From Bacteroidota bacterium (lineage in GTDB: Bacteria > Bacteroidota > Bacteroidia > Bacteroidales > UBA4417): a stretch of 64,000 bases of DNA. Of the stretch, positions 1 to 8,048 are shown in pieces (within the stretch, counting starts at the first letter, position 1; each line of letters begins with the position of its first letter). The stretch is taken from NCBI GenBank assembly GCA_013376995.1, contig JACAAZ010000023.1:1-64000 (forward strand). The letters run 5' to 3'. The notes beneath the pieces are model-generated. The model had not been told where the DNA came from. It made no database searches and was given only the letters and a program-made list of their open reading frames with translations. The position numbers and the translations under genes are program-made.

Positions 1-112
1 GCCGGAAGCCGGAAGCCGGAAGCCAGAAGCCGGAAGCCGGAAGCCGGAAGCGGGAAGCGGGAAGTCAGAAGCAGGAAGTCAGATGGGAGAAGTAGGAGGC
101 AGGAAGCAGTAA
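1..112. repeat. Heptamer tract, GCCGGAA type
   Basis: Sixteen consecutive 7-nt units in one register, starting as GCCGGAA and drifting through GCGGGAA, GTCAGAA and GCAGGAA to GCAGTAA. No gene lies here. The tract probably continues to the left of the window. Confidence 0.9.
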
Positions 113-184
113 GGCATGAGCATGTGAGGGCGTGAGAATTTGAGGGCGAGAGAGCGGGATTGCGAGAGGGCGGGATTGGGAGAT
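113..184. repeat. Octamer tract, NNNNNGAG type
   Basis: Nine 8-nt units follow the heptamers directly: GGCATGAG, CATGTGAG, GGCGTGAG, AATTTGAG, GGCGAGAG, AGCGGGAT, TGCGAGAG, GGCGGGAT, TGGGAGAT. The period changes from 7 to 8 at about position 113. No coding potential is evident. Confidence 0.75.
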
Positions 185-199
185 TGCTGGTATGATATC

Positions 200-243
200 A
201 ACCTTTTAACCCTTGAACCTGTTAACCTTTTAACCCTTGAACC
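200..243. repeat. Octamer tract, AACCYTTK type
   Basis: Five and a half 8-nt units: AACCTTTT, AACCCTTG, AACCTGTT, AACCTTTT, AACCCTTG, AACC. This is a different unit from the neighbouring octamers. Confidence 0.75.
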
Positions 244-250
244 ACTCTCT

Positions 251-544
251 CAGAATCCGAAACCTTCACCCGGCACTCGGAACCTGGCACCCTGAACCCA
301 ACACCCAGCACCCGGCACATGGCACACGGAAAACGTATGTCTGAGGCAGGAGGAACGAAAGATAAAAGACAAAAGGAAAAAGACAAAAGATAAAAGATAA
401 AAGACAAAAGATAAAAGACAAAAGGAAAAAGACAAAAGATAAAAGATAAAAGATAAAAGACAAAAGATAAAAGACAAAAGACAAAAGGAAAAAGACAAAA
501 GATAAAAGACAAAAGGAAAAAGACAAAAGGAAAAAGATAAAAAT
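251..544. repeat. Heptamer tract switching from GGCACCC to CAAAAGA units
   Basis: Forty-two 7-nt units in one unbroken register. Units at 265-334 are of the GGCACCC / GGAACCT kind. From 356 to 544 they are CAAAAGA, TAAAAGA, CAAAAGG and AAAAAGA. The changeover at about 335-356 keeps the register. A short further run (GCAACCC, GGCACCT, GGAACCT, GGAACTT) sits at 618-645. Long Leu/Phe/Ser-rich minus-strand translations here are a by-product: a 7-nt period without stops gives the same 7-residue repeat in every frame. Confidence 0.9.
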
Positions 545-673
545 GTCCCGAAGTGGAGACTTTGGCTAAAAGATAAAAGAAGTTTCTCGTGGTTCATTGC
601 AATGGAAATGAGAACATGCAACCCGGCACCTGGAACCTGGAACTTTTCATAACATTAAACTCTATATTCCCCG

Positions 674-1333
674 ATGTGCGGACGATTTTCATTGACAGTA
701 AGTGAAGTAGAACTCAACCTGAGATTTGAACTGGAGGGGGGCATTGCACCCTACGAATCCAGGTACAATTGTGCGCCAACTCAAATGCTGGCTGTTATCA
801 CCAATCAAAATGAAAGGCAACTCAGCTACCTGAAATGGGGATTAATTCCTTCCTGGGCAAAAGATCCATCTATCGGAAATAAAATGATTAATGCACGGGC
901 GGAAACTATAGCTGAAAAGCCCTCTTATCGAAATCCTCTACGGTCACAGCGATGCCTGATTCCATCTGATGGATTCTACGAATGGAAACTAAACGGGAAA
1001 AAGATCCCTTATCGGATCTTTTTAAAGGATACACGAATATTCTCTTTTGCAGGAATCTGGGAAAAATGGAAATCACCTGATGGGGACCTGGTTCAGACAT
1101 TTACGATCATCACAACTTCTGCCAATGAATTCATGAAGTCCATTCATGAACGAATGCCAGTGATCTTAAATCCCGAAGACGAAAAACGATGGCTTCATGA
1201 AACAGATCATGCTGCTGTCATGTCATTATTAAAACCCTGTCCTCCAGACACTATGGATGCTTACCCCGTTTCTGACCTGGTGAATTCACCAAGGAATGAA
1301 GGGCCAGGAGTTTTGGAGAGGATTGGGGGATAG
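674..1333 (+). CDS. SRAP-domain protein (YedK/HMCES family)
   Basis: This is a SOS-response-associated peptidase-fold protein of 219 residues, the usual length. Family members bind abasic sites in single-stranded DNA and crosslink to them through the N-terminal Cys, protecting the lesion during replication. The family's active site is present: Cys2 (start MCGRF, the initiator Met being removed), Asn73 in MINARAE, Glu103 in DGFYEW, and His158 in SIHERMP. The ATG is fixed by the need for Cys at position 2. The gene stands alone: repeat tracts end 29 bases before it, and an octamer tract begins right after its stop codon. The function is well supported by family; why it sits among repeats is unknown. 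Confidence 0.95.
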   Translation: MCGRFSLTVSEVELNLRFELEGGIAPYESRYNCAPTQMLAVITNQNERQLSYLKWGLIPSWAKDPSIGNKMINARAETIAEKPSYRNPLRSQRCLIPSDGFYEWKLNGKKIPYRIFLKDTRIFSFAGIWEKWKSPDGDLVQTFTIITTSANEFMKSIHERMPVILNPEDEKRWLHETDHAAVMSLLKPCPPDTMDAYPVSDLVNSPRNEGPGVLERIGG

Positions 1334-1334
1334 T

Positions 1335-1398
1335 GGAACCTGGGGGACCTGGGGATGGGGAGACAAGTGGATGGGAAGAAAAGGGGACAAGGGGAAAT
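1335..1398. repeat. Octamer tract directly after the SRAP stop codon
   Basis: Eight 8-nt units: GGAACCTG, GGGGACCT, GGGGATGG, GGAGACAA, GTGGATGG, GAAGAAAA, GGGGACAA, GGGGAAAT. They start two bases after the stop codon of the SRAP gene. They resemble the upstream tracts in being short-period and purine-rich. Confidence 0.65.
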
Positions 1399-1461
1399 TA
1401 TCAGCATTTGACCTGATGGAGAGATTTGACCTTCCTTGAGAAAGTTACTAGTTCATTACCC

Positions 1462-2451
1462 TTAAGAAACGAGCAAGGAGCAGCCCCGGATATCGCTATT
1501 ATCAAAACGGCCCAGGACTTCAAAACTATCATCATCATATTTTCTGCCAAGGTCCTGGGTTGAAATAAAACTGCAGCTATAAATATTCGCAAGGTCAATT
1601 ATATTTATTGCACCTGTCCTGCCATTTTCAATGATAGTAAATGGATCATTCGGATCTGTAATAACAATTTTCATCCAGGGAGGGCATTGGAAAATACCTT
1701 CCTTTTTTGACCAGGCCTGCGATAATAACTCTGTCATTCCATATTCTGAGTGAATGGATTCTACGCCAAAGCCCTTTTTGAGATGTTCATGAAGTTCCAT
1801 TCTTACCAGTTCCTTTCTCCTGCCTTTCATACCTCCTGTTTCAATCACGATAGAACCTGGGATCTGCATCGGGAATTTTTCTGCCATATCCAGTAAGGCA
1901 AAGGTCACACCAAAAAGCATGATCTTTTTCCCTGAATTATATGCCTCCATAATCGAATCCCTGAGTTGATCCATTTCCTTCAGGTAAAAGCCGCCGAAGG
2001 TTCTGTCGCTTTTCCACATCAATCTTTCAACCATATAAATGAGGGAAGAGTGCTGTCGCTCAAGGTAAGATGGCAACAAAGCAAAGACATTGTAGCCGGA
2101 GATATCACCATAAAACAATTCCAGGCAGCGGGTGAAACTCTCTTCATACAGTTTGGTATCTGCAACATAATGCCGGCTTGGGATCATACCTGTTGTGCCG
2201 CTGCTTTCAAAAATCAGTTGCTCGGGATAATCTGCTGCCAATACCCGGTGGGACTTGAAGAAACTTACAGGCAGGAAAGGAATCTGGTCAGGATTAGCAA
2301 TAACATTGGGGTTAATTTTAAGTCCATCCACAAACCGCCTGTAAACGGAATTACCTGCATACTGGAAACGTAATATATCCTGAGCCGCTGCGTTAAATTC
2401 ACGGGGGTGGGAAATAGAAAAAATCCGTTGTTGCAATCCGTCTGTATCCAT
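1462..2451 (-). CDS. LuxE-like acyl-protein synthetase / acyltransferase
   Basis: The protein has about 329 residues and belongs to the LuxE branch of the adenylate-forming (ANL) superfamily, which activates or transfers fatty acyl groups. Visible signatures are a Ser/Thr/Gly-rich loop (FESSGTTGMIPSRHY), an acyl-site stretch ending in IETGGMKGRR, and HSEYGMTELLSQAW, the usual Y-G-x-T-E motif. I chose the ATG giving MDTDGLQQRIF at 2451; a longer frame adds 36 unlikely residues and would run into the lipoprotein gene transcribed the other way from 2489. In Bacteroidota such proteins often sit with surface polysaccharide or aryl-polyene-type genes, but no such cluster is here, so the substrate is unknown. 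Confidence 0.8.
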   Translation of the reverse strand: MDTDGLQQRIFSISHPREFNAAAQDILRFQYAGNSVYRRFVDGLKINPNVIANPDQIPFLPVSFFKSHRVLAADYPEQLIFESSGTTGMIPSRHYVADTKLYEESFTRCLELFYGDISGYNVFALLPSYLERQHSSLIYMVERLMWKSDRTFGGFYLKEMDQLRDSIMEAYNSGKKIMLFGVTFALLDMAEKFPMQIPGSIVIETGGMKGRRKELVRMELHEHLKKGFGVESIHSEYGMTELLSQAWSKKEGIFQCPPWMKIVITDPNDPFTIIENGRTGAINIIDLANIYSCSFISTQDLGRKYDDDSFEVLGRFDNSDIRGCSLLVS

Positions 2452-2488
2452 TACAAATTGTTGTAATTTTATTCCACTGAATTCAAGT

Positions 2489-2998
2489 ATGTATAAAGTG
2501 CCAAAGATAATCGCTTTTGTCATAATCCTGATCGCTCTCGGCCTGGGTTCATGCGTCAAGCAGGATTCCTATCCAGCAGAACCTGTGATTAAGTTTGAAG
2601 GTTTTGGAGTTCTCAAGGACATAAACCAGCATGACTCACTGGGAGAATTGACCGTATCCTATACTGACGGGGATGGCGATATTGGATTATACGACTCTGA
2701 TACTGTGGAGCCTTACAAGTATAATTTCTTCCTAAAGTTTTTCTACTTGAAAAACAATCAAAGGATTGAATTAATACCCACCGATACAGCATTGGGATTC
2801 AATGCCCGCATTCCCGTTCTTACTCCTGGTGGCAAAAACAAAAATATTAAAGGAAATATCAGCTTTGATCTCGAACTCTATTATGCCTGGCCTTTGTTGG
2901 GTTCCGACACTATAGCATTTGAAGTCTATATCAAGGACCGGGCACTGCACAGCAGCAATGTAGTCCAAACACCGCTTTTTGTAATCTCTAAACCTTAA
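2489..2998 (+). CDS. Lipoprotein of unknown function
   Basis: A 169-residue lipoprotein: a hydrophobic signal (residues 7-20) ends in the lipobox LGSC with acylated Cys22. The mature part is predicted beta-rich and carries the acidic stretch DGDGDIGLYDSD, which resembles a calcium-binding loop and recurs in hypothetical lipoproteins of this phylum. It is divergent from the LuxE-like gene, with only 37 bases between starts, and is followed by an exported VirK-like protein. I do not recognise a family with a known role; location at the periplasmic or outer-membrane face is inferred from the lipobox. Confidence 0.75.
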   Translation: MYKVPKIIAFVIILIALGLGSCVKQDSYPAEPVIKFEGFGVLKDINQHDSLGELTVSYTDGDGDIGLYDSDTVEPYKYNFFLKFFYLKNNQRIELIPTDTALGFNARIPVLTPGGKNKNIKGNISFDLELYYAWPLLGSDTIAFEVYIKDRALHSSNVVQTPLFVISKP

Positions 2999-3023
2999 TA
3001 CTATTTTAAATCAAAACCATCCT

Positions 3024-3500
3024 ATGCGATTACTGTACACCATTTTTACAAGCCTTTTGTTATTCTTAACATTGACGGTTTCAGCACAACAGGTAAATAA
3101 TTTTGATGAGTTGATGGTCCAGCTCAAAGCAGGTAAAAAGGTACATGCCGTCTTTCAGTATGCAAAGTTCAAGCTAATCAGCGATAATGAAGAGCAGGAA
3201 AAAGTTCCGGATGCAGTGGGAGGTATGGATCTATCTACCTGGGAATATTTTGCTCCAAATTCAGTGAAGAATAAGGATGCCTTCATCGTTTTCTCTGATA
3301 GCAAACTGATCAAGAATCCCAAAGGTGATGGATTCGTTTACGATTATGTCAAGGTAAAGATTTCTTCTGACAATAAGGTTAAAGTAACCGCTGAATACCT
3401 TGATGCCTCAACTTATGCCGAAAAGATGGACGAAAATTTCTTTGGTGTAGTTAATGACGGTAAAAATGAGGGTGGATTACTGCTTTATATCTCTCAATGA
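3024..3500 (+). CDS. Exported VirK-like protein
   Basis: A 158-residue protein with a cleavable signal peptide (residues 1-21, cut after SAQ). The mature part resembles the VirK family: NFDELMVQLKAGKKVHAV matches the conserved N-terminal 'F-x-x-L-x-x-L-x-x-G-x-x-V' pattern, and KVTAEYLDASTY matches the conserved C-terminal strand that precedes the last hairpin. VirK proteins are small periplasmic proteins without an agreed biochemical function. The gene overlaps the following YdcF-like gene by four bases (ATGA), so the two are co-transcribed. The family assignment is from pattern memory and is moderate. Confidence 0.6.
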   Translation: MRLLYTIFTSLLLFLTLTVSAQQVNNFDELMVQLKAGKKVHAVFQYAKFKLISDNEEQEKVPDAVGGMDLSTWEYFAPNSVKNKDAFIVFSDSKLIKNPKGDGFVYDYVKVKISSDNKVKVTAEYLDASTYAEKMDENFFGVVNDGKNEGGLLLYISQ

Positions 3501-4219
3501 AAGGAAGAGCTAAATCGATTCTGAGGATATTTAAAATACTCTTTCTGAGCTTTGGCATCTTTTTCATCCTGCTTTGTAGCCTGGCATTTACAACAATTCC
3601 TTATTATGCCTGGCATTGGCTTGGAGTAAACAAAGGATGTATTGAAAAAGAGCCTGCAGTTGTTGTCTTGCTGGGCGGATCAGGGATGCCCTCAGGAGAT
3701 GGATTGATCCGAAGCTATTATACGGCAATGATCGGGAAAGAATATCCGAAGTCAATTATCATAATAGCTCTACCCGGAGATACAACCGACAGTACTAGTT
3801 CCATAAGTCTTTTGCGTTATGAGCTTTTGCTGAGAGGGATCGATAAAAACCGTATTAGCCTTGAATGTACCGGGCATAATACTCGTCAGCAAGCAATGCA
3901 AATTGCCGGCAGCATTGGTAAAACTCATTTCCTGAAACCAATGGCACTTGTTACATCACCGGAAAACATGTACCGCTCCATTTTATCATTTCAAAAAGTG
4001 GGATTTACTGATGTAAAGGGATTACCAACATTTGAGACTTCAGTCAATGAGAACAATCTTTACTTTAGGGACAAAGATCTAAAAGGTAATCCATTTGTAC
4101 CACCGATAGGCCAATCGAAACAGCTGCGCTACCAATTCTGGAATCATCTGAAATATGAAATACTAGTATTCCGTGAACTTTTTGCTATCGGATATTATAA
4201 GCTTAGAGCATGGATTTAG
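3497..4219 (+). CDS. YdcF/SanA-like DUF218 membrane protein
   Basis: A 240-residue protein with one N-terminal membrane segment (about residues 12-34) and a DUF218 domain. The conserved features are VVVLLGGSGMPSGDGLIR near residue 55, the R-I-S-x-E stretch with following H-N-T-R-Q-Q around residue 130, and LVTSPENMYRS, where the family usually has the T-S-x-x-H-x-x-R motif. Family members are implicated in envelope integrity and vancomycin resistance (SanA) but their reaction is uncertain. The start overlaps the stop of the VirK-like gene. A 125-base gap separates it from mrdA. Confidence 0.8.
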   Translation: MKGRAKSILRIFKILFLSFGIFFILLCSLAFTTIPYYAWHWLGVNKGCIEKEPAVVVLLGGSGMPSGDGLIRSYYTAMIGKEYPKSIIIIALPGDTTDSTSSISLLRYELLLRGIDKNRISLECTGHNTRQQAMQIAGSIGKTHFLKPMALVTSPENMYRSILSFQKVGFTDVKGLPTFETSVNENNLYFRDKDLKGNPFVPPIGQSKQLRYQFWNHLKYEILVFRELFAIGYYKLRAWI

Positions 4220-4289
4220 TGCGTTAATCAAGTAAATATTTTAATTACTCCATCTGTTATATTAATCATAACTATTGTTTGTAAAAGCG

Positions 4290-4297
4290 TAATTTTG
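4290..4297 (+). promoter_or_regulatory. Candidate -7 box upstream of mrdA
   Basis: TAATTTTG matches the Bacteroidota -7 consensus TANNTTTG and lies 48 bases before the mrdA ATG. I see no TTTG at the usual -33 distance, so support is partial. Confidence 0.35.
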
Positions 4298-4344
4298 CTT
4301 TTCTCCAATTTATTCAGCAGCATTTTCCAAACAATTGATTTTCA

Positions 4345-6156
4345 ATGGCCAGTCGTATTTATGCCGATAGAAAAATCGTTATAGTTACGACATTCGTGGT
4401 TATAGGATTTATTTACCTCCTCCGGCTTGCCTATATTCAGCTTATTGACAGGAGTTATACTTTATCAGCCAACAACAATGTGCTGAGGTATGTAACCCAA
4501 TTCCCTGCAAGAGGTCTGCTCTATGACCGCAATGGCAAGCTGATTGTATACAATGAAGCAGTTTATGACCTGATGGTCACTCCAAGTCAGGTCAAGAATC
4601 TAGATACCGCTGAATTATGCCGCCTGCTCGATATTGACAAAAACGGGTTTATCGAGCGATTGAAGAAAGCCCGGGAATATTCATGGTCGAGCCCATATGC
4701 CTTTGAAAAACAGATCTCAAAGGAGACTTATGGATATATCGAAGAGAAATTATACAGGTTCCAAGGATTTTTTGTCCAGCCCAGAACCTTGCGGAAATAT
4801 CCTCAGTCGATAGGAGCACATATCCTGGGCTATATTGGTGAAGTCACCCAAAAGCAGGTTGAGAAAGATGTTTATTACAAACAGGGCGACTATATAGGAA
4901 TCAGCGGGATTGAGCGATCCTATGAGAAAGAGTTGCGAGGGATAAAAGGGATGAAGATCCGGATGGTAGATGTATTTAACCGGGATGTAGGAAGTTTTGA
5001 GAACGGGAGATATGATACAGCAGCTGTTATGGGTAATGACCTTTATACGGGCCTCGATGCTGAGCTGCAGGCATATGGTGAAAAACTCATGCAAAACAAG
5101 AGAGGGAGCATTGTAGCGATTGAACCCAGTACCGGGGAGATCCTGTGCTTTTTATCAAGTCCATCTTATGATCCCAATTTATTGGTTGGCAGGATCAGAG
5201 GCAAGAATTTTGAGCTTCTGAATGAAGATCCCGTTAAACCACTACTTAACCGCGCCATTTCAGGGACCTATCCTCCAGGTTCTACTTTTAAAATGGCGAA
5301 TGATCTCATTGCATTACAGGAAGGCGATCTTACAACAGCTACCCGCTATTCATGCCAAGGGCCATCATCATCCCCCATAAAATGCACTCATAACCACCAG
5401 ACTCCCCTGGATGTGTTTACAGCCATCCAGCAATCCTGTAACCCGTTTCACTGGCAAGTATTCAGATCGATCATGAATGATCCGGATTACAGCTCAGTTA
5501 AAGCACGTTACGATATGTGGAGAAACCACTTGATCAGCATGGGATTTGGCCGGTCGCTGGAATCAGATCTTCCATATGAAGTAAAGGGAAGTCTCCCTTC
5601 ATCCAACTTTTTTGATAAGATTTACGGAGCCGGGCATTGGAATGCTATGACTATTCGGTCTTTAGCTATCGGGCAGGGAGAAATTACGGTAACTCCACTT
5701 CAACTTGTTAATTATGCAGCAATGGCAGGCAACAGGGGATGGTTTTATCCTCCACATATCGTCAAAGCTATTGGTTCTGAGAAGAACAAGGTTGATTACT
5801 CCCATAAAAAGAATGTTATTACAATTGATCCTCAATTTGTGGATGTTGTGAGGAAAGGAATGGAAGAGGTCGTTGAAGAAGGTACGGCCAGGGGGATCAA
5901 GATAGACAGTATTTCAATAGCCGGTAAAACTGGTACGGCTGATAATCCGCGCGGGAAGCCACACTCTGTCTTTATCGGGTATGCGCCTGTTGATCACCCT
6001 AAGATCGCCATATGCGTAATTGTTGAGAATGCAGGGTTTGGTGCAACCTGGGCAGCTCCTATTGCTTCGCTGATGATTGAGAAATACATAAGAAGAAAAA
6101 TAACCCGTACCAATATTGAAGAAAATATGCTAAATGTTAACCTGCTTAACAATTGA
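4345..6156 (+). CDS. mrdA: Penicillin-binding protein 2 (elongasome transpeptidase)
   Basis: PBP2 crosslinks peptidoglycan during lateral wall growth, working with the glycosyltransferase RodA. The 603-residue protein has one N-terminal membrane anchor (residues 11-31), a PBP dimerisation domain (about 50-220) and a transpeptidase domain. The catalytic motifs are intact: S313-T-F-K316 (SxxK), S364-C-N366 (SxN) and K528-T-G-T531 (KTG). The next gene, rodA, begins inside this stop codon, which supports translational coupling and the PBP2 rather than PBP3 identity. The usual upstream mreBCD genes are not here; the YdcF-like gene precedes instead. Confidence 0.95.
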   Translation: MASRIYADRKIVIVTTFVVIGFIYLLRLAYIQLIDRSYTLSANNNVLRYVTQFPARGLLYDRNGKLIVYNEAVYDLMVTPSQVKNLDTAELCRLLDIDKNGFIERLKKAREYSWSSPYAFEKQISKETYGYIEEKLYRFQGFFVQPRTLRKYPQSIGAHILGYIGEVTQKQVEKDVYYKQGDYIGISGIERSYEKELRGIKGMKIRMVDVFNRDVGSFENGRYDTAAVMGNDLYTGLDAELQAYGEKLMQNKRGSIVAIEPSTGEILCFLSSPSYDPNLLVGRIRGKNFELLNEDPVKPLLNRAISGTYPPGSTFKMANDLIALQEGDLTTATRYSCQGPSSSPIKCTHNHQTPLDVFTAIQQSCNPFHWQVFRSIMNDPDYSSVKARYDMWRNHLISMGFGRSLESDLPYEVKGSLPSSNFFDKIYGAGHWNAMTIRSLAIGQGEITVTPLQLVNYAAMAGNRGWFYPPHIVKAIGSEKNKVDYSHKKNVITIDPQFVDVVRKGMEEVVEEGTARGIKIDSISIAGKTGTADNPRGKPHSVFIGYAPVDHPKIAICVIVENAGFGATWAAPIASLMIEKYIRRKITRTNIEENMLNVNLLNN

Positions 6157-7412
6157 AAGAAGAAACCGGAATATTCAGAAATATTGATAAGCCTCTGCTT
6201 TTCATCTACCTTGCACTTGTAGTGATCGGCTGGATCAATATTTATGCTGCTGTTTATAATGAGCAGCATTCCAGCATTTTCGACATGTCGCAGGCTTACG
6301 GCAAGCAAGTGATCTGGATTATCACTGCATTTGCGCTTGGAATGATGGTAATGCTTACCGATGTAAAGTTCTTTTCAGCTTTTGCCTATGTATTTTATGG
6401 GGTAACCATTGTATTGCTTATAGCTGTTTTACTCCTTGGGACTGTAGTAGCCGGTTCCAAGTCATGGTTCCAGATAGGTAGTTTCCGGCTTCAGCCTGCG
6501 GAGTTTGCCAAATTTGCTACAACACTGGCCCTGTCCCGATATCTTAGTGCTTTGGACTTTGATGCCCGAAAATTAAAATCGCGGATCATCCCGTTGGTCA
6601 TTATGTTTATTCCGGCCTTACTTATCCTGCTTCAAAATGACACTGGTTCCGCGATCGTTTACGCAGCCCTGGCCCTGGTACTATACAGGCAGGGTATGTC
6701 AGGCAGTATACTGCTTATAGGTATTGCTACTGCTATTATTTCTATTGCTTCATTAATGTTTGAAAAGTACTGGGTAATCGGAGGGCTCTTGGTCATTCTC
6801 CTCGTCATGCTTCTTTTTATCAGGAGAAACCGGAAGAATATACTTACGTTAATAGGAATATTCCTTGTTGCAACAGCTTTTACCTTCACAGTAAACTTTG
6901 CTTTCAACAATATATTGGAGTTACATCAGAAGACCCGCATCAATGTATTGCTTGGAAAGCAGATCGACCTGAAAGGTGCCGGCTATAATGTGAATCAATC
7001 CAAAATTGCCATAGGTTCTGGTGGATTTACAGGTAAAGGATTCTTGAAGGGCACTCAAACAAAATTCAATTTCGTACCCGAACAAAGTACTGACTTTATT
7101 TTTTGTACGGTAGGAGAAGAATGGGGCTTCCTTGGAACCCTGGTCGTAATATCGCTCTTTATTTACCTGTGCGTGAGGATTGTTATGCTTGCGGAGCGAC
7201 AACGCTCCGATTTCAGCCGTATTTATGGATATGGGGTCGCCTCGATCCTGTTTTTCCACTTCTTCGTTAATGTAGGAATGACGATAGGACTGATGCCCGT
7301 TGTTGGTATTCCCCTTCCCTTCTTCAGTTATGGAGGTTCTTCCCTTTGGGCATTCACTATCCTGGTATTCATTTTTATTAAGCAGGATGCAAACCGCCTG
7401 CAATTGGTCTAA
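6153..7412 (+). CDS. rodA: RodA (SEDS peptidoglycan glycosyltransferase)
   Basis: RodA polymerises lipid II into glycan strands in the elongation machinery. The 419-residue protein is almost wholly membrane segments and carries SEDS signatures: GSFRLQPAEFAKFA (around residue 105), LLQNDTGSAIVY with the conserved Asp, and near the C-terminus the stretch VVGIPLPFFSYGGSS. The start is TTG at 6153, overlapping the mrdA stop by four bases; no ATG fits as well. It ends the mrdA-rodA unit, and about 580 bases without genes follow. Confidence 0.95.
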   Translation: MKEETGIFRNIDKPLLFIYLALVVIGWINIYAAVYNEQHSSIFDMSQAYGKQVIWIITAFALGMMVMLTDVKFFSAFAYVFYGVTIVLLIAVLLLGTVVAGSKSWFQIGSFRLQPAEFAKFATTLALSRYLSALDFDARKLKSRIIPLVIMFIPALLILLQNDTGSAIVYAALALVLYRQGMSGSILLIGIATAIISIASLMFEKYWVIGGLLVILLVMLLFIRRNRKNILTLIGIFLVATAFTFTVNFAFNNILELHQKTRINVLLGKQIDLKGAGYNVNQSKIAIGSGGFTGKGFLKGTQTKFNFVPEQSTDFIFCTVGEEWGFLGTLVVISLFIYLCVRIVMLAERQRSDFSRIYGYGVASILFFHFFVNVGMTIGLMPVVGIPLPFFSYGGSSLWAFTILVFIFIKQDANRLQLV

Positions 7413-7655
7413 CCCAATTATACATTTTAGCCATACCTTATCATCATAAAGCATACGTTTTCTTTCCAGGGAGGATAGAAATAAGACTGTTTGGGATGCA
7501 GGCGTTTAACCTGTCAATTCGGTTCAAAGGTTGTGTTTCTGAAATCCAACAAGCATCCAATTTTTTTGAATTTTATTTATCCCGGGAAACAAAAAGATAT
7601 TTTGATCGAAGACTTATGATAACATTTTGCCAATCACGGGTATGAACCCCAGGGC

Positions 7656-7818
7656 TCTCGCCACGAGAAAGATTGATGCTATATTGATAAATTTCTCTTT
7701 CGTGACGAGACTGGACCCATTTTCCGCCCCAAGGGGCGGGGTATTAAACCCTCCGTCACGTCTTTGACGCGACGGGATTGTTCAACATCTGTTTTCAATG
7801 CACTTCGTTTTTGAAAAC
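7656..7818. repeat. Cluster of four inverted repeats in a gene-free stretch
   Basis: The gap 7413-7995 has no credible gene. Within it lie four hairpins in a row: an imperfect pair 7656-7674 / 7690-7710 (TCTCGCCACGAGAAAG against CTTTCGTGACGAGA); CCGCCCC-AA-GGGGCGG at 7724-7739; CCGTCACGTC with GACGCGACGG at 7753-7762 / 7766-7775 (one mismatch); and GTTTTCAA with TTGAAAAC at 7791-7798 / 7811-7818. Outside this cluster the gap shows nothing I can name. Confidence 0.6.
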
Positions 7819-7995
7819 ATTGTTTCAGGAATAAATAATGCCAATGCACAAGCTCCATTAGCGGATAGTTAGGGTTAGTGTAAGTTATTCACCTATAGCA
7901 AATAATGATCAAGCTATGAGGTTTAACACCAAAGGAGCCATGGGAAATCACAAAGGGTAAACGAGAAAGCTCAGGGTATCAGTGAAAAGAAAAAA

Positions 7996-8026
7996 AATCC
8001 GGCTGACAGATATTGCCAGCCGGATT
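7996..8026 (-). terminator. Rho-independent terminator of the foldase-lptC operon
   Basis: AATCCGGCTG (7996-8005) pairs perfectly with CAGCCGGATT (8017-8026) over an 11-nt loop. The A-run before it on the plus strand becomes a U-run after the hairpin on the minus strand. It lies 22 bases beyond the stop of the foldase gene. Confidence 0.9.
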
Positions 8027-8048
8027 AAATATTTATACAAGCTTTCTC

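Noticed and set aside
222-621. Three overlapping minus-strand open frames giving Leu/Phe/Ser-rich repeat proteins.
   Set aside because: They are translations of the heptamer tract; every frame is open because the units lack stops, and the 7-residue protein repeat follows from the 7-nt period.
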